A stretch of DNA of 64,000 nucleotides, from assembly GCA_036732005.1 (NCBI GenBank), contig DAINDF010000003.1, forward strand, positions 248,001-312,000, given 5' to 3'. The notes below the pieces were generated by a model. That model had not been told where the DNA came from, did not search any database, and saw only the letters and a list, made by a program, of their open reading frames with translations. Position 1 is the first letter of the stretch, and each line of letters begins with the position of its first letter. The stretch comes from UBA1926 sp036732005. Lineage in GTDB: Bacteria > Planctomycetota > Phycisphaerae > Phycisphaerales > UBA1924. Shown here piece after piece: positions 42,383-50,150 of the stretch. The position numbers and the translations under genes are program-made.

Positions 42383-43300
42383 ATGCGCGAGCCCTGCAAC
42401 GATCTCCCACTCCCCGATCTCCACCAACACCTCGTGCGCACGGGCCTCGTCCGCCGCCTCCTCGAACTCGCCCGTGACGAGGACCTCGGACCCGATGGAC
42501 GCGACCTCACCGCAGCCGGCGAGCCGGACACCCCCGCCATCGCCGCCGTCGTGGCCCGCTCGCCCGGCGTCGTCGCGGGCCTCGCCACACTCCCCGAACT
42601 CCTCGACACCTTCAACGCCCGGATCGAACTCGACCTCCACACCCCCGACGGCGCCCGCGTCAACCGAGGCGACACCGCCGCCACGCTCCGAGGCCCCCTG
42701 CCCGACATCGTCCGCGTCGAGCGCACGCTGCTGAACCTCGTCGGGCGCCTCTCCGGCGTCGCCACGCGCACCGCCCTCTTCGCCCAGGCGATGGGCGACG
42801 CCCACGCACGCCTCTACGACACCCGCAAGACCACCCCAGGCCTCCGCGTGCTCGAGAAGTACGCCGTCCGCTGCGGCGGCGGGTTCTGCCACCGCCTCGG
42901 GCTCCACGACGCCGCGATGTTCAAGGACAACCACATCGCCGGCATCCCCCCGGGCCAGCTCGGCCCCAGACTCGCCGAGATGATCGCCCCCGTCCGTGCG
43001 CACAACCCCGCCTTCGTCGAGGTCGAGGTCGACACGCTCGATCAGTTCGACGCCCTGCTCGCCATGCCCACCGGCCTCGTCGATATCGTCCTGCTCGACA
43101 ACATGGACGCCCCCACGCTCGCCGAGGCCGCCGCACGCCGCGACCGCGCGCGCGCGCCCCTGCTCCTCGAAGCCTCCGGCGGCGTCTCGCTCCAGACCAT
43201 CGCCGCCATCGCCCGCACAGGGGTCGACCGCGTCAGCGTCGGCTCGCTCACCCACCAGGCCGTCAGCCTCGACTTCGGGCTCGACATCGCGGGCGGTTAG
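42383..43300 (+). CDS. nadC: nicotinate-nucleotide pyrophosphorylase (quinolinate phosphoribosyltransferase)
   Basis: The 305-residue product has the NadC pattern: RTLLNLVGRLSGVATRTALF, YDTRKTTPGLRVLEKYAVRC, GGFCHRLGLHDAAMFKDNHI, EVEVDTLDQF, DIVLLDNMDAP and LEASGGVSLQTIAAIARTGV. It makes nicotinate mononucleotide from quinolinate and PRPP in NAD synthesis. The stop codon overlaps that of dacB on the other strand by four bases. A TAGCAT hexamer lies five bases before the start. Confidence 0.96.
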   Translation: MREPCNDLPLPDLHQHLVRTGLVRRLLELARDEDLGPDGRDLTAAGEPDTPAIAAVVARSPGVVAGLATLPELLDTFNARIELDLHTPDGARVNRGDTAATLRGPLPDIVRVERTLLNLVGRLSGVATRTALFAQAMGDAHARLYDTRKTTPGLRVLEKYAVRCGGGFCHRLGLHDAAMFKDNHIAGIPPGQLGPRLAEMIAPVRAHNPAFVEVEVDTLDQFDALLAMPTGLVDIVLLDNMDAPTLAEAAARRDRARAPLLLEASGGVSLQTIAAIARTGVDRVSVGSLTHQAVSLDFGLDIAGG

Positions 43301-44886
43301 CCCCCCACCGCCTCCGCCTCCCGCGCCTCGATCCGCTCGACCGCCCTCGGCGGGAGCGTCGTCAGCCAGCGGTCGATCTCCGCGACAACATCTTCGTGCA
43401 ACGCCAGCGCGTCGCGGATCTGCGAGCCGTGCTTCAGGTCGTTGAGCAGCACGCTGAACGCCACGGCCCGCCCGTTCCCCGGCGCGATCACCACCCCAGA
43501 GAGGCACCGCACGCCGTCGATCGACCCGCTCTTCGCGTACACCTCGTTCGTGAGCGCCCCGTCCGCGAAACGACGACGCAGCGTGCCCTCACCGGGCTGC
43601 GCCATCGAACGAACGAACGCGGGCCCGATCTCCGGCTCCGACGCGATCTCCGCGATCCACGCCGTCATCGTCGACGCCGCGACCAGGTTCCCCCGGCTCA
43701 TCCCCGACCCGTCGTCCACCACCGTCCGGTTCCCGTGCTCGGGGCCCAGCAGGTCGGTCACCAGCATCCGCACCACCGCCGCCCCGTTCCGCCACGACCC
43801 GGGCTCACGCGTCACCGCGTGCCCGACGCGCTTGAGCAGCGCCTCGGTGTACAGGTTCTGGCTGTTCGTGTTCGCCCGCAGCAGGATGTCGCTCATCCCC
43901 GTGCGCACGACCGCCGCGGCCTTGAACCCGGGGAACGAGTCGTCCGGCGACGCCAGCCGCACCGAGGGCCGGCCCGCCCCGTCCCGACCCACCTCCACGC
44001 CCAGCGCCGCGAGCCGCTCGGCCAGCAGCGACCCGAAGACCACCGGGGGCTCGTGCATCGCCGCGTCCACCGCCGCCGCCGAGCCCAGGCGAACATCCCC
44101 GAAGACCGTGTACTCGTTCGCCGGGCGGGCCCCCGCCGCGCGCGCGATCCAGGCGGTGTGACGCCCGTTCCGCACCGTCCGCGCCTTGTTGTCGACCCTG
44201 ATCCATCGCCCCACCCCGTCGATCGCGGGCTGCAGCCGCACAACCGGGGTCACCCCCTCGGCCCCGTCCTCGCCCCCGCTCAGGAAGAAGGTGACGCAGT
44301 TCGTGTGGAAGTTCAGCCCCGCCACCTCGGCGCAGTACCACTTGTTCAGCTGATCCTGCGGCCACGACGGATGCACCCGCTCGCGGTCGAAGATCCGGTC
44401 GTCGATCACGATCTCCTCGACCCGCCCCGACCCCGCCGCCGCGATCGCGCCGGCGAGCTGGTCCAGCAGCGCGTCCACCGTCATCGGCGGATCGCCCCGG
44501 TCGAGCAGCGCCGGGTCGCCCAGGCCCGGGTCCCCGTCGCCGATGATCACCACCCGGCCCCCGTCCCACCCGAGCCGGGTCTCAAAGACCAGGTCGGGCC
44601 CGAGAACCCGCAACGCCGCCCCCGTGGTGAGCAGCTTCTGGTTCGACGCCGGGATCAGAGGCCGGTCCCCGTTGAACGAATAAAGGTCGTCCCCCGTGCG
44701 CGCGTCGCGCAGGTGCACCCCGACCGCCGCCGACTGCAGCGAGACCCGCCCCGCGATCGCGCCCTCGATCCGGTCGCGGAGGCTCTGCCCCCACGCCGGG
44801 CCGGAGACCAACGCCAGCAGCAGAACACCGAAGCACACCAGGGCGGCGGGATGGGACTTCGCGGTCCGGGAACACCTCGATTGCAT
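43297..44886 (-). CDS. dacB: D-alanyl-D-alanine carboxypeptidase/endopeptidase (PBP4 class)
   Basis: The 529-residue product has a signal peptide (PAALVCFGVLLLALVSGPAWG, about 13-33) and the S13-family active-site motifs: S81-N-Q-K84 in IPASNQKLLTTGAAL, the SxN box in VDDGSGMSRGNLVA and KSGS in NEVYAKSGSIDGVRCL. A large insert between the first two motifs is typical of PBP4. It trims peptidoglycan peptides in the periplasm, which shows that this organism makes peptidoglycan. CGGAGG precedes ATG 44886. It is convergent with nadC. Confidence 0.93.
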   Translation of the reverse strand: MQSRCSRTAKSHPAALVCFGVLLLALVSGPAWGQSLRDRIEGAIAGRVSLQSAAVGVHLRDARTGDDLYSFNGDRPLIPASNQKLLTTGAALRVLGPDLVFETRLGWDGGRVVIIGDGDPGLGDPALLDRGDPPMTVDALLDQLAGAIAAAGSGRVEEIVIDDRIFDRERVHPSWPQDQLNKWYCAEVAGLNFHTNCVTFFLSGGEDGAEGVTPVVRLQPAIDGVGRWIRVDNKARTVRNGRHTAWIARAAGARPANEYTVFGDVRLGSAAAVDAAMHEPPVVFGSLLAERLAALGVEVGRDGAGRPSVRLASPDDSFPGFKAAAVVRTGMSDILLRANTNSQNLYTEALLKRVGHAVTREPGSWRNGAAVVRMLVTDLLGPEHGNRTVVDDGSGMSRGNLVAASTMTAWIAEIASEPEIGPAFVRSMAQPGEGTLRRRFADGALTNEVYAKSGSIDGVRCLSGVVIAPGNGRAVAFSVLLNDLKHGSQIRDALALHEDVVAEIDRWLTTLPPRAVERIEAREAEAVGG

Positions 44887-44958
44887 GCGGATCCTCCGGG
44901 GTCCGTTGGGATCGGCGTTTTCCCGTTCAGGGCTCCAGTCCCCGTTTCGGGTCGGGCA

Positions 44959-45408
44959 TCAGGAAACCGACTGATCCCGCGCGTCCAGCAACGGACGAAC
45001 AGCGACCAGATCCAGCTCCCCGATCGCCCACTCGGGCCAGGCGTACCCGGCGATCACCGGGGCACGCTCGAGCACCACCCGCACCGCCTTGGTCAACTCC
45101 GCCGGGTTCGGAGCCCCGGCACCCTCCACCGGCACCGGAAGGCAGGCAATCGGGCCCCCCGGTCGAGGGACCAGGTACGCCACCGAGGGCCCCTCCGACC
45201 CCGACCGACCGACCAGCACCGTCCACCGCCAGGGCAGCCCCATCCACTCCACCCGCTCCTTGCACCCCTTTCGCGCCAGCAGACCCTGGAGCGCCGCGTC
45301 GAAGGCCGCCCGCTCTTTCTCCTCCAGGCCCCCGAGCAGCCCCGCCAATTCCGGACGGGTGTACTCGTTGGACCAGGCGGTCGTCGGTTCCTTGGTGTAC
45401 TCGGGCAT
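44959..45408 (-). CDS. hypothetical protein, 149 residues
   Basis: The product begins MPEYTKEPTTAWSNEYTRPE and has LAGLLGGLEEKERAAFDAAL, WMGLPWRWTVLVGRSGSEGP and YLVPRPGGPIACLPVP. It is soluble with no signal peptide. Its length and codon use fit a real gene, but I recognise no family. A TACGAT hexamer lies about 30 bases before ATG 45408. The longer frame to 45945 is antisense to the response regulator and is not used. It lies between dacB (same strand) and the divergent response regulator. Confidence 0.65.
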   Translation of the reverse strand: MPEYTKEPTTAWSNEYTRPELAGLLGGLEEKERAAFDAALQGLLARKGCKERVEWMGLPWRWTVLVGRSGSEGPSVAYLVPRPGGPIACLPVPVEGAGAPNPAELTKAVRVVLERAPVIAGYAWPEWAIGELDLVAVRPLLDARDQSVS

Positions 45409-45525
45409 GCGGTCTCGCGGAGTGGAAATGGAGCCGAATCGTACGGCCCCTCCCCCCCGCCCGACGCGGCCCCGCAACCGCAATAGGATGGGTCCGAGCA
45501 CGCCGCGTGCAGACGGGAGACCCGC

Positions 45526-46011
45526 GTGGGACAGCCGACCGACCCCAGCACCGACCCGAGGCCCTTCGACCCGTCGGACTCGACGATCCTCCTCGTCGAC
45601 GACAACGAGCCCAACCTCGAGTTGCTCCAGGCCTATCTCGCCGAACTCAAGTGCCGTACGGTGCTCGCGCGGGACGGCGAGGAGGCGCTCGCCCAGTTCC
45701 GCGCGGCCAAACCCGACCTCGTGCTCCTCGACATCATGATGCCCCGCATGAGCGGGTTTCAGGTCTGCGAGGCGATCCGGGCCGAGGAGACCGAGCCGAG
45801 GACGCCCGTGTTGATGGTCACCGCGCTGAACCAGGTCGCCGATGTCGAACGCTCGCTCGACGCGGGCGCCGACGATTTCCTGACCAAGCCGGTCGACCGC
45901 CTCGAACTGCTCGTCCGCGTGCAGTCGCAACTCCGCATCCGCCACCTCCGCCGCGAGTTGCAGGCCGCCCGCGATGAGGTCGCCCGCCTCCGCCGGAACC
46001 AGTCGAGCTGA
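45526..46011 (+). CDS. response regulator, receiver domain only
   Basis: The 161-residue product has one CheY-like receiver: STILLVDDNEPNLELLQAYL near 19-38, the phospho-acceptor Asp69 in LVLLDIMMPRMSGFQ, the switch threonine in VLMVTALNQ and the lysine in DDFLTKPVDR. A short coiled coil follows (QAARDEVARLRRNQSS). There is no output domain. It starts at GTG 45526 after GGGAGA. It may relay phosphate from a hybrid or orphan kinase such as that at 32251, but no adjacent kinase supports that. A TAGGAT hexamer lies 36 bases upstream. Confidence 0.9.
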   Translation: MGQPTDPSTDPRPFDPSDSTILLVDDNEPNLELLQAYLAELKCRTVLARDGEEALAQFRAAKPDLVLLDIMMPRMSGFQVCEAIRAEETEPRTPVLMVTALNQVADVERSLDAGADDFLTKPVDRLELLVRVQSQLRIRHLRRELQAARDEVARLRRNQSS

Positions 46012-46305
46012 TCACCCCGCGGACGCGGCCTCGGCGTAGAGCCCATCGGGCTCGACGCCCGGGAACCAGGCCCGCGCCGGGATGAAGGCTCGGTCCGGCC
46101 TCACAAAGAACGGCGTCCGGGTGATCGCGGGCTCGGCGGCCTCGGTGAGCGCGGGCATGCGCTCGGGCTCGGGCTGGTCCCGCTGCACGAACGCGCCGCC
46201 GTGCAGTATCGCGACCCGCGCCAGCGCCCCCACCGCCACGATCGCCGCCCACGCCGGGAACCGCCCGGCGTCCCGACGACGGATTGGCAGGAAGAGGTCG
46301 TCCAT
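46012..46305 (-). CDS. small hypothetical membrane-anchored protein
   Basis: The 97-residue frame has one hydrophobic helix (AWAAIVAVGALARVAILHGG, about 18-37) after a basic start (MDDLFLPIRRRDAG), and a C-terminal segment rich in Pro and Glu. It ends directly at the stop of the convergent response regulator. I recognise no family. The membrane pattern makes it plausible; no ribosome site or promoter stands out. Confidence 0.5.
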   Translation of the reverse strand: MDDLFLPIRRRDAGRFPAWAAIVAVGALARVAILHGGAFVQRDQPEPERMPALTEAAEPAITRTPFFVRPDRAFIPARAWFPGVEPDGLYAEAASAG

Positions 46306-46489
46306 CGCGGCTCGATTCGATCCCCGGGGAATCCGGGCTCGTCACCAGGCACCAAGATGCTCGGCGTGCGGGGTTCCGTCGCCGATCGGTGCGTCTTGGT
46401 TATTCCGAGGCCCGCCCGGCGGGTTTCAACCGGACCGCCCGCGCCGAATCGGGCGGTTTCCCGATTCGAACACCAACGCCCCGAACGGG
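46306..46489. other. intergenic, 184 bp
   Basis: This stretch between the small membrane protein and tsaE (both minus) is less GC-rich than its neighbours. I see no gene, no strong hairpin and no confident promoter. Confidence 0.4.
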
Positions 46490-47107
46490 CTACTCCTGCT
46501 CGAGGTCCGCCTGCTCGATCGGCCGCGAGATGCGGTACGAACCGCTGAGCCACTTGTACAGGTCGGCGAGTTGCTCGCGCTCCGACGCGAACGGGGAGTT
46601 CGTCGGGGCCGATGCCTCACCCCGAGCCAGCGCCACGAGCGCGTCCCACCCGGGACGGGCCGACCACGATTCCGGCGCCTCGAGACGGACGCCCCGCTCG
46701 AACTCCCCCTCGTGCCGCAGCGCGAGCCTCGCGGGCTCGGGCCCCGGGAGGCCCGGCATCCGCTCGCCCCACTCGATCAGGGCGATCGCGTTGCCCCGCG
46801 TCGCCTCGTCCCACCCGAGCCGCTCGCGCTCGAGATCGTCATCCGGGTCGAGCCGGTACGCGTCGGCGTGGACCAGCGTAAGCCCGCCCGCGGCCTCGTA
46901 CGCGTGAACCACGGTGAAGGTGGGGCTTGAGACCGCCCGCGGGTCGACGCCCAACGCCGCGGCGACGGCGCGCACAAGGGTCGTCTTCCCCGAGCCCAGT
47001 TCGCCGGTGAGCAGGACCGCGTCGCCCGGCCGCAGCAGGCGCGCCAACGCCACGCCGAACGCGTCGGTCTGCTCGAGCCCGGCGAGGATGGTCTCGATCG
47101 TGGGCAC
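46490..47107 (-). CDS. tsaE: tRNA threonylcarbamoyladenosine biosynthesis ATPase TsaE
   Basis: The 205-residue product has a P-loop (VLLTGELGSGKTTLVRAVAA, near 30-49), SSPTFTVVHAYEA and HADAYRLDPDDDLERERLGW, and ALIEWGERMPGLPG, all typical of TsaE. It powers the TsaBDE step that makes t6A37 in tRNAs. The C-terminal 50-60 residues (WDALVALARGEASAPTNSPF, LADLYKWLSGSYRISRPIEQ) are an extension beyond the usual 150-160. It starts at GTG 47107, five bases after AACAAT. Confidence 0.92.
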   Translation of the reverse strand: MPTIETILAGLEQTDAFGVALARLLRPGDAVLLTGELGSGKTTLVRAVAAALGVDPRAVSSPTFTVVHAYEAAGGLTLVHADAYRLDPDDDLERERLGWDEATRGNAIALIEWGERMPGLPGPEPARLALRHEGEFERGVRLEAPESWSARPGWDALVALARGEASAPTNSPFASEREQLADLYKWLSGSYRISRPIEQADLEQE

Positions 47108-47112
47108 GCCGG

Positions 47113-47118
47113 ATTGTT
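47113..47118 (-). promoter_or_regulatory. -10-like hexamer directly before tsaE start
   Basis: AACAAT on the minus strand is followed by CCGGC and GTG 47107. The same AACAAT plus five bases precedes thiL at 60192. Confidence 0.35.
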
Positions 47119-47128
47119 GGGCGGTCGC

Positions 47129-48043
47129 TCAGGCCGGTCGCAGCGCCCCGCGGGCCGCGTCCACGATCGCGACGACCGCGGGGTGGCGGATCCGCCGCTC
47201 GGCGGTGATCGCGTAGAGCGTCTCGATCAGCCCGTCGGCCACCCCGACCAGCCCGACCCCAAACTGGCGGGTGACCTGGCTCTCGACCGCGGTGGGCGCG
47301 AAGAAAAGCCCGTGCCCGGCCTCGGCGAAGGCCTTGAGCAGGGCGCTGTCCTCGAACTCGGCGACGATCGCGGGCTTGAGGCGGGCCCCGGCGAGCCAGG
47401 CGTTGATCGAGCGCCGCAGGGCGGTGTTCTCCGTCGGCAGGAGCATCGGGGCCCCGGCGAGCGACCCGGGGAAGCCCCCGCGGAGCCGGGAGGCGAGTTT
47501 CTCTGGCGCGAACACCCCCACGGCGCTCTCCCCGATCCGGTGCGTGAACGCACGCACGCGCGATCCGGAGGGCAGCGGGGCGTCGGTCAGCACGACATCC
47601 AGCACGCCCAGGGCCAGGTCGGTCAGGAGGTGCTCGGTCTTGCCCTCCCGGCACACCAGGTGGGCCGGCGTTCGCCCGCGGATCGCCGGCTCGAGCGCCA
47701 GGCGCGTCAGCAGCTTCGGGACGACATCGCTCACCCCCACGCTCAGGCGGGCCGGCCGATCCCCCCGGTGCCCCTTGGCGACCTCGACGATCTCCTGCCC
47801 CAGGGCGAAGATGTCGTCGGCGTGGTTGTAGACGGTGCGGCCGAGGTCCGTCAGCACGAGCCGGCGGCCGGTGCGTCGGAACAGGGCCTCGCCCAGGGCG
47901 TCTTCGAGATCGCCGATTTGTTTGCTGATCGTGGGCTGGGTGAGGTCCAACGCCCGGCAGGCGGCGGCGATGCTGCCCTCGCGCGCGACGGCCCAGAAGC
48001 AGCGGAGGTGGTTGAAGTTGAGCCTCTCCAGGTGGGCTGGCAT
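47129..48043 (-). CDS. LysR-family transcriptional regulator (NhaR-like)
   Basis: The 304-residue product has the LysR winged helix at about 8-66 (LNFNHLRCFWAVAREGSIAA, LDLTQPTISKQIGDLEDALG, LFRRTGRRLVLTDLGRTVY). A two-lobe substrate-binding domain follows (LSVGVSDVVPKLLTRLALEP, VDVVLTDAPLPSG-like region, AFAEAGHGLFFAPTAVESQV). The N-terminal wording is closest to NhaR-type regulators. GGAG lies seven bases before ATG 48043. It is divergent from the carbonic anhydrase lipoprotein gene across a 191-base AT-rich gap with a perfect palindrome, the usual LysR arrangement. Confidence 0.9.
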   Translation of the reverse strand: MPAHLERLNFNHLRCFWAVAREGSIAAACRALDLTQPTISKQIGDLEDALGEALFRRTGRRLVLTDLGRTVYNHADDIFALGQEIVEVAKGHRGDRPARLSVGVSDVVPKLLTRLALEPAIRGRTPAHLVCREGKTEHLLTDLALGVLDVVLTDAPLPSGSRVRAFTHRIGESAVGVFAPEKLASRLRGGFPGSLAGAPMLLPTENTALRRSINAWLAGARLKPAIVAEFEDSALLKAFAEAGHGLFFAPTAVESQVTRQFGVGLVGVADGLIETLYAITAERRIRHPAVVAIVDAARGALRPA

Positions 48044-48132
48044 GATGGTCTCCTTGTTGGCTTCGGGCCGGGCGCATCTTGCGGACTCAGTGATCCTGAT
48101 TTCCGGGCGGGGCGAAGGCCGAAAAATCGTTT

Positions 48133-48161
48133 TTGTCAATCCTAGGATTCATTCATTCTAT
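48133..48161 (+). promoter_or_regulatory. candidate promoter overlapped by a 12-bp palindrome
   Basis: TTGTCA (48133-48138) and TTCTAT (48156-48161) are 17 bases apart. AATCCTAGGATT (48138-48149) is a perfect 12-bp palindrome lying on the spacer. The stretch is far more AT-rich than its surroundings and lies between the divergent LysR and carbonic anhydrase genes. LysR binding here is inferred. Confidence 0.45.
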
Positions 48162-48234
48162 TTTTCTATACCACCTCTCCGGGCGATAGTTGGTCCACGC
48201 CCCGGGCCCGCCGGGCGGGGCCACCTAGGAGACG

Positions 48235-48954
48235 ATGATGATCAACAGGACTGTGTTCGGACTCGCAACGGGCCTCCTCGCCGCCGCCTTGGCCGGGTGC
48301 GCCGCCTCGCACCACGGCGCCGAGGCGCCCGTGTCGGCGGGCGTGATGACGCAGGAGGCCCAGCGGGCCCTGACCCCCGACGCGGTGCTCGCGGACCTGA
48401 AGGCGGGGAACGAGCGTTTCGTGGCGAACCGGGGCATGGACCGCAACTGGCTGGGGCAGGCAAGGGCGACGGCGTCGGGGCAGTACCCCAAGGCGATCGT
48501 GCTCGGGTGCCTCGATTCACGGGTGCCCCCGGAGTTGGTCTTCGATCAGGGGATCGGGGACATCTTCGTCGGCCGCGTCGCGGGCAATTTCGAGAACCAG
48601 GACCTGGTGGGGAGCATGGAGTTCGGGACCGCGGTCGCCGGGTCGAAGCTGATCGTCGTGCTGGGGCACACCTCGTGCGGCGCGGTCATGGGGGCGATCG
48701 ACCGGGCCCAGCTCGGCAACCTGACGGCGATGCTCGCCAATATCGAGCCCGCGGTGGCCTCGACCGGCGGGGAGCGGGCGTCCTCCAACAAGGACTTTGT
48801 CCGCCGCGTCACCGAGGAGAATGTCCGCCGCACCGTGCGGGACATCCAGTCCCGCAGCGAGGTGATCTCGGGCCTGGTCTCCGAGGGCAAGCTCCGCGTG
48901 GTGGGCGCGGTGTACGAGCTCGAGTCGGGCCGCGTCCGCTGGCTGGACAACTGA
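48235..48954 (+). CDS. exported lipoprotein beta-carbonic anhydrase
   Basis: The 239-residue product has a lipoprotein signal (FGLATGLLAAALAGC, lipobox LAGC, Cys22). The beta-class zinc site follows: C92-L-D-S-R96 in VLGCLDSRVPPE, and H145 with C148 in VVLGHTSCGAVMGAI. It would interconvert CO2 and bicarbonate outside the cytoplasm, which is unusual since most beta-class enzymes are cytoplasmic. CTAGGAG precedes tandem ATG codons at 48235 and 48238. It is divergent from the LysR gene that probably controls it. Confidence 0.92.
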   Translation: MMINRTVFGLATGLLAAALAGCAASHHGAEAPVSAGVMTQEAQRALTPDAVLADLKAGNERFVANRGMDRNWLGQARATASGQYPKAIVLGCLDSRVPPELVFDQGIGDIFVGRVAGNFENQDLVGSMEFGTAVAGSKLIVVLGHTSCGAVMGAIDRAQLGNLTAMLANIEPAVASTGGERASSNKDFVRRVTEENVRRTVRDIQSRSEVISGLVSEGKLRVVGAVYELESGRVRWLDN

Positions 48955-48986
48955 CGCCACAGGGGGACGCACCCGTTCCTCTTCCA

Positions 48987-49021
48987 CGACAACGCGGCGC
49001 CCCGGGGGCGTCGCGTTGTCG
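48987..49021 (+). terminator. 15-bp stem-loop after carbonic anhydrase gene
   Basis: CGACAACGCGGCGCC (48987-49001) pairs with 49007-49021 (GGCGTCGCGTTGTCG) with a single G-T pair and a five-base loop. No T run follows, so it may be factor-dependent or only protect the mRNA 3' end. Confidence 0.55.
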
Positions 49022-49075
49022 CGCGCCGGGGTCGCGTCGTTCGGCGGGCCGCCGGGGGGCGGGGCCGGGGGGCCG

Positions 49076-49081
49076 TATACT
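49076..49081 (+). promoter_or_regulatory. candidate -10 element of the six-gene glycan operon
   Basis: TATACT lies 32 bases before ATG 49114, and AGGAAGGAAG (49094-49103) serves as ribosome site. A TTG codon in frame lies five bases after the hexamer, but the leadered ATG is better supported. Confidence 0.45.
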
Positions 49082-49113
49082 CCGGCTTGAGCGAGGAAGG
49101 AAGCGTCGACTTC

Positions 49114-50124
49114 ATGGCGAACGCATACGGCATCGAGGGCTCGCACCTGTTCATCACCGGGGGCGCGGGGTTCATCGGCACGACGCTGGCGTCGCGGCTG
49201 GCCGACGACAACCGCGTGACGCTCTTCGACAACCTGCATAACAACGCGCTGGCGAACTCGCCGCTGAAGGAACACCCGAACATCACGCTCGTGAAGGGCG
49301 ATGTGCTCGACCGCGGGGCCGTCCGGGCGGCGATGACCGACGATGTCGACCTCGTGGTTCACTGCGCCGCGATCGCGGGGGTGGACACGGTGGTCGCGGC
49401 CCCGCTCAAGACGCTCGAGGTGAACATCCAGGGCACCTTCAATGTGCTCGGGGCGGCCGCCGAACTGCCCCGGCTCGCGCGTGTGGTGGACTTCTCGACC
49501 TCCGAGGTCTTCGGGCAGCACGCGTACAATGTCTCGGAGTTCGAGATCAGCCCGACAGTCACGATCGGCGAGGCGAGGTGGACCTACGCGGTGAGCAAAC
49601 TCGCCGGGGAGTTCATCACCCACTGCTACCATGTGCAGCACGGGCTCCCGACGGTGACGGTGCGGCCGTTCAACATCTACGGCCCCAATCAGGTCGGCAT
49701 CGGGGCGATCCACAACTTCGTGGTGCGCGCGATCCACAACGAGGACCTGGTGATCCACGACGAGGGCTCGCAGATCCGGGCGTGGTGCTACATCGATGAC
49801 TTCGTGGACGGCGTGCTGCGGGCGGTCTCGAACCCCGAGGCGGTCGGGCGTTCGTTCAACATCGGCAACCCGCGCTCGACGCTCACGACCTACAACCTCG
49901 CCGAACTGGTCATCCGCGTGGCGGAGAGCGCCTCGGGGCTCAAGTTCAAGAAGATGGGGCACATGGATGTCGCCCTGCGGATCCCGAATATCCAGTCTGC
50001 CCGCGAGATCCTGGGGTTCGAGCCCCGCGTGGAGATCGAGGAAGGCCTCCGCCGGACCGTCGCGTGGTATCGGCAGAAGGCGGAGAACGCCGCACGCCCG
50101 GGGGCCGCGGGGCTGAGGGCGTGA
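49114..50124 (+). CDS. NAD-dependent nucleotide-sugar epimerase/dehydratase
   Basis: The 336-residue extended SDR has LFITGGAGFIGTTLASRLAD near 12-31, a catalytic serine in VVDFSTSEVFGQH, and YAVSKLAGE as Tyr-x3-Lys. VRPFNIYGPNQVG and WCYIDDFVDGVLRAV are shared with dTDP- and UDP-sugar 4-epimerases and 4,6-dehydratases. It is the first gene of the 49.1-56.2 kb glycan operon and would provide the sugar nucleotide that the next gene aminates. The exact reaction cannot be assigned. Confidence 0.9.
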   Translation: MANAYGIEGSHLFITGGAGFIGTTLASRLADDNRVTLFDNLHNNALANSPLKEHPNITLVKGDVLDRGAVRAAMTDDVDLVVHCAAIAGVDTVVAAPLKTLEVNIQGTFNVLGAAAELPRLARVVDFSTSEVFGQHAYNVSEFEISPTVTIGEARWTYAVSKLAGEFITHCYHVQHGLPTVTVRPFNIYGPNQVGIGAIHNFVVRAIHNEDLVIHDEGSQIRAWCYIDDFVDGVLRAVSNPEAVGRSFNIGNPRSTLTTYNLAELVIRVAESASGLKFKKMGHMDVALRIPNIQSAREILGFEPRVEIEEGLRRTVAWYRQKAENAARPGAAGLRA

Positions 50125-50150
50125 GCCGTGCGACGCAAGGAGCGGGCGTC

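Noticed and set aside
44959..45945. The longer 328-codon frame extending the hypothetical gene at 44959
   Set aside because: Its upstream two thirds are antisense to the response regulator; only the part from ATG 45408 looks like real protein.
32251..46011. Pairing of the histidine kinase at 32251 with the receiver protein at 45526 as a two-component system
   Set aside because: They are 12 kb apart with many unrelated genes between; nothing beyond domain type links them.
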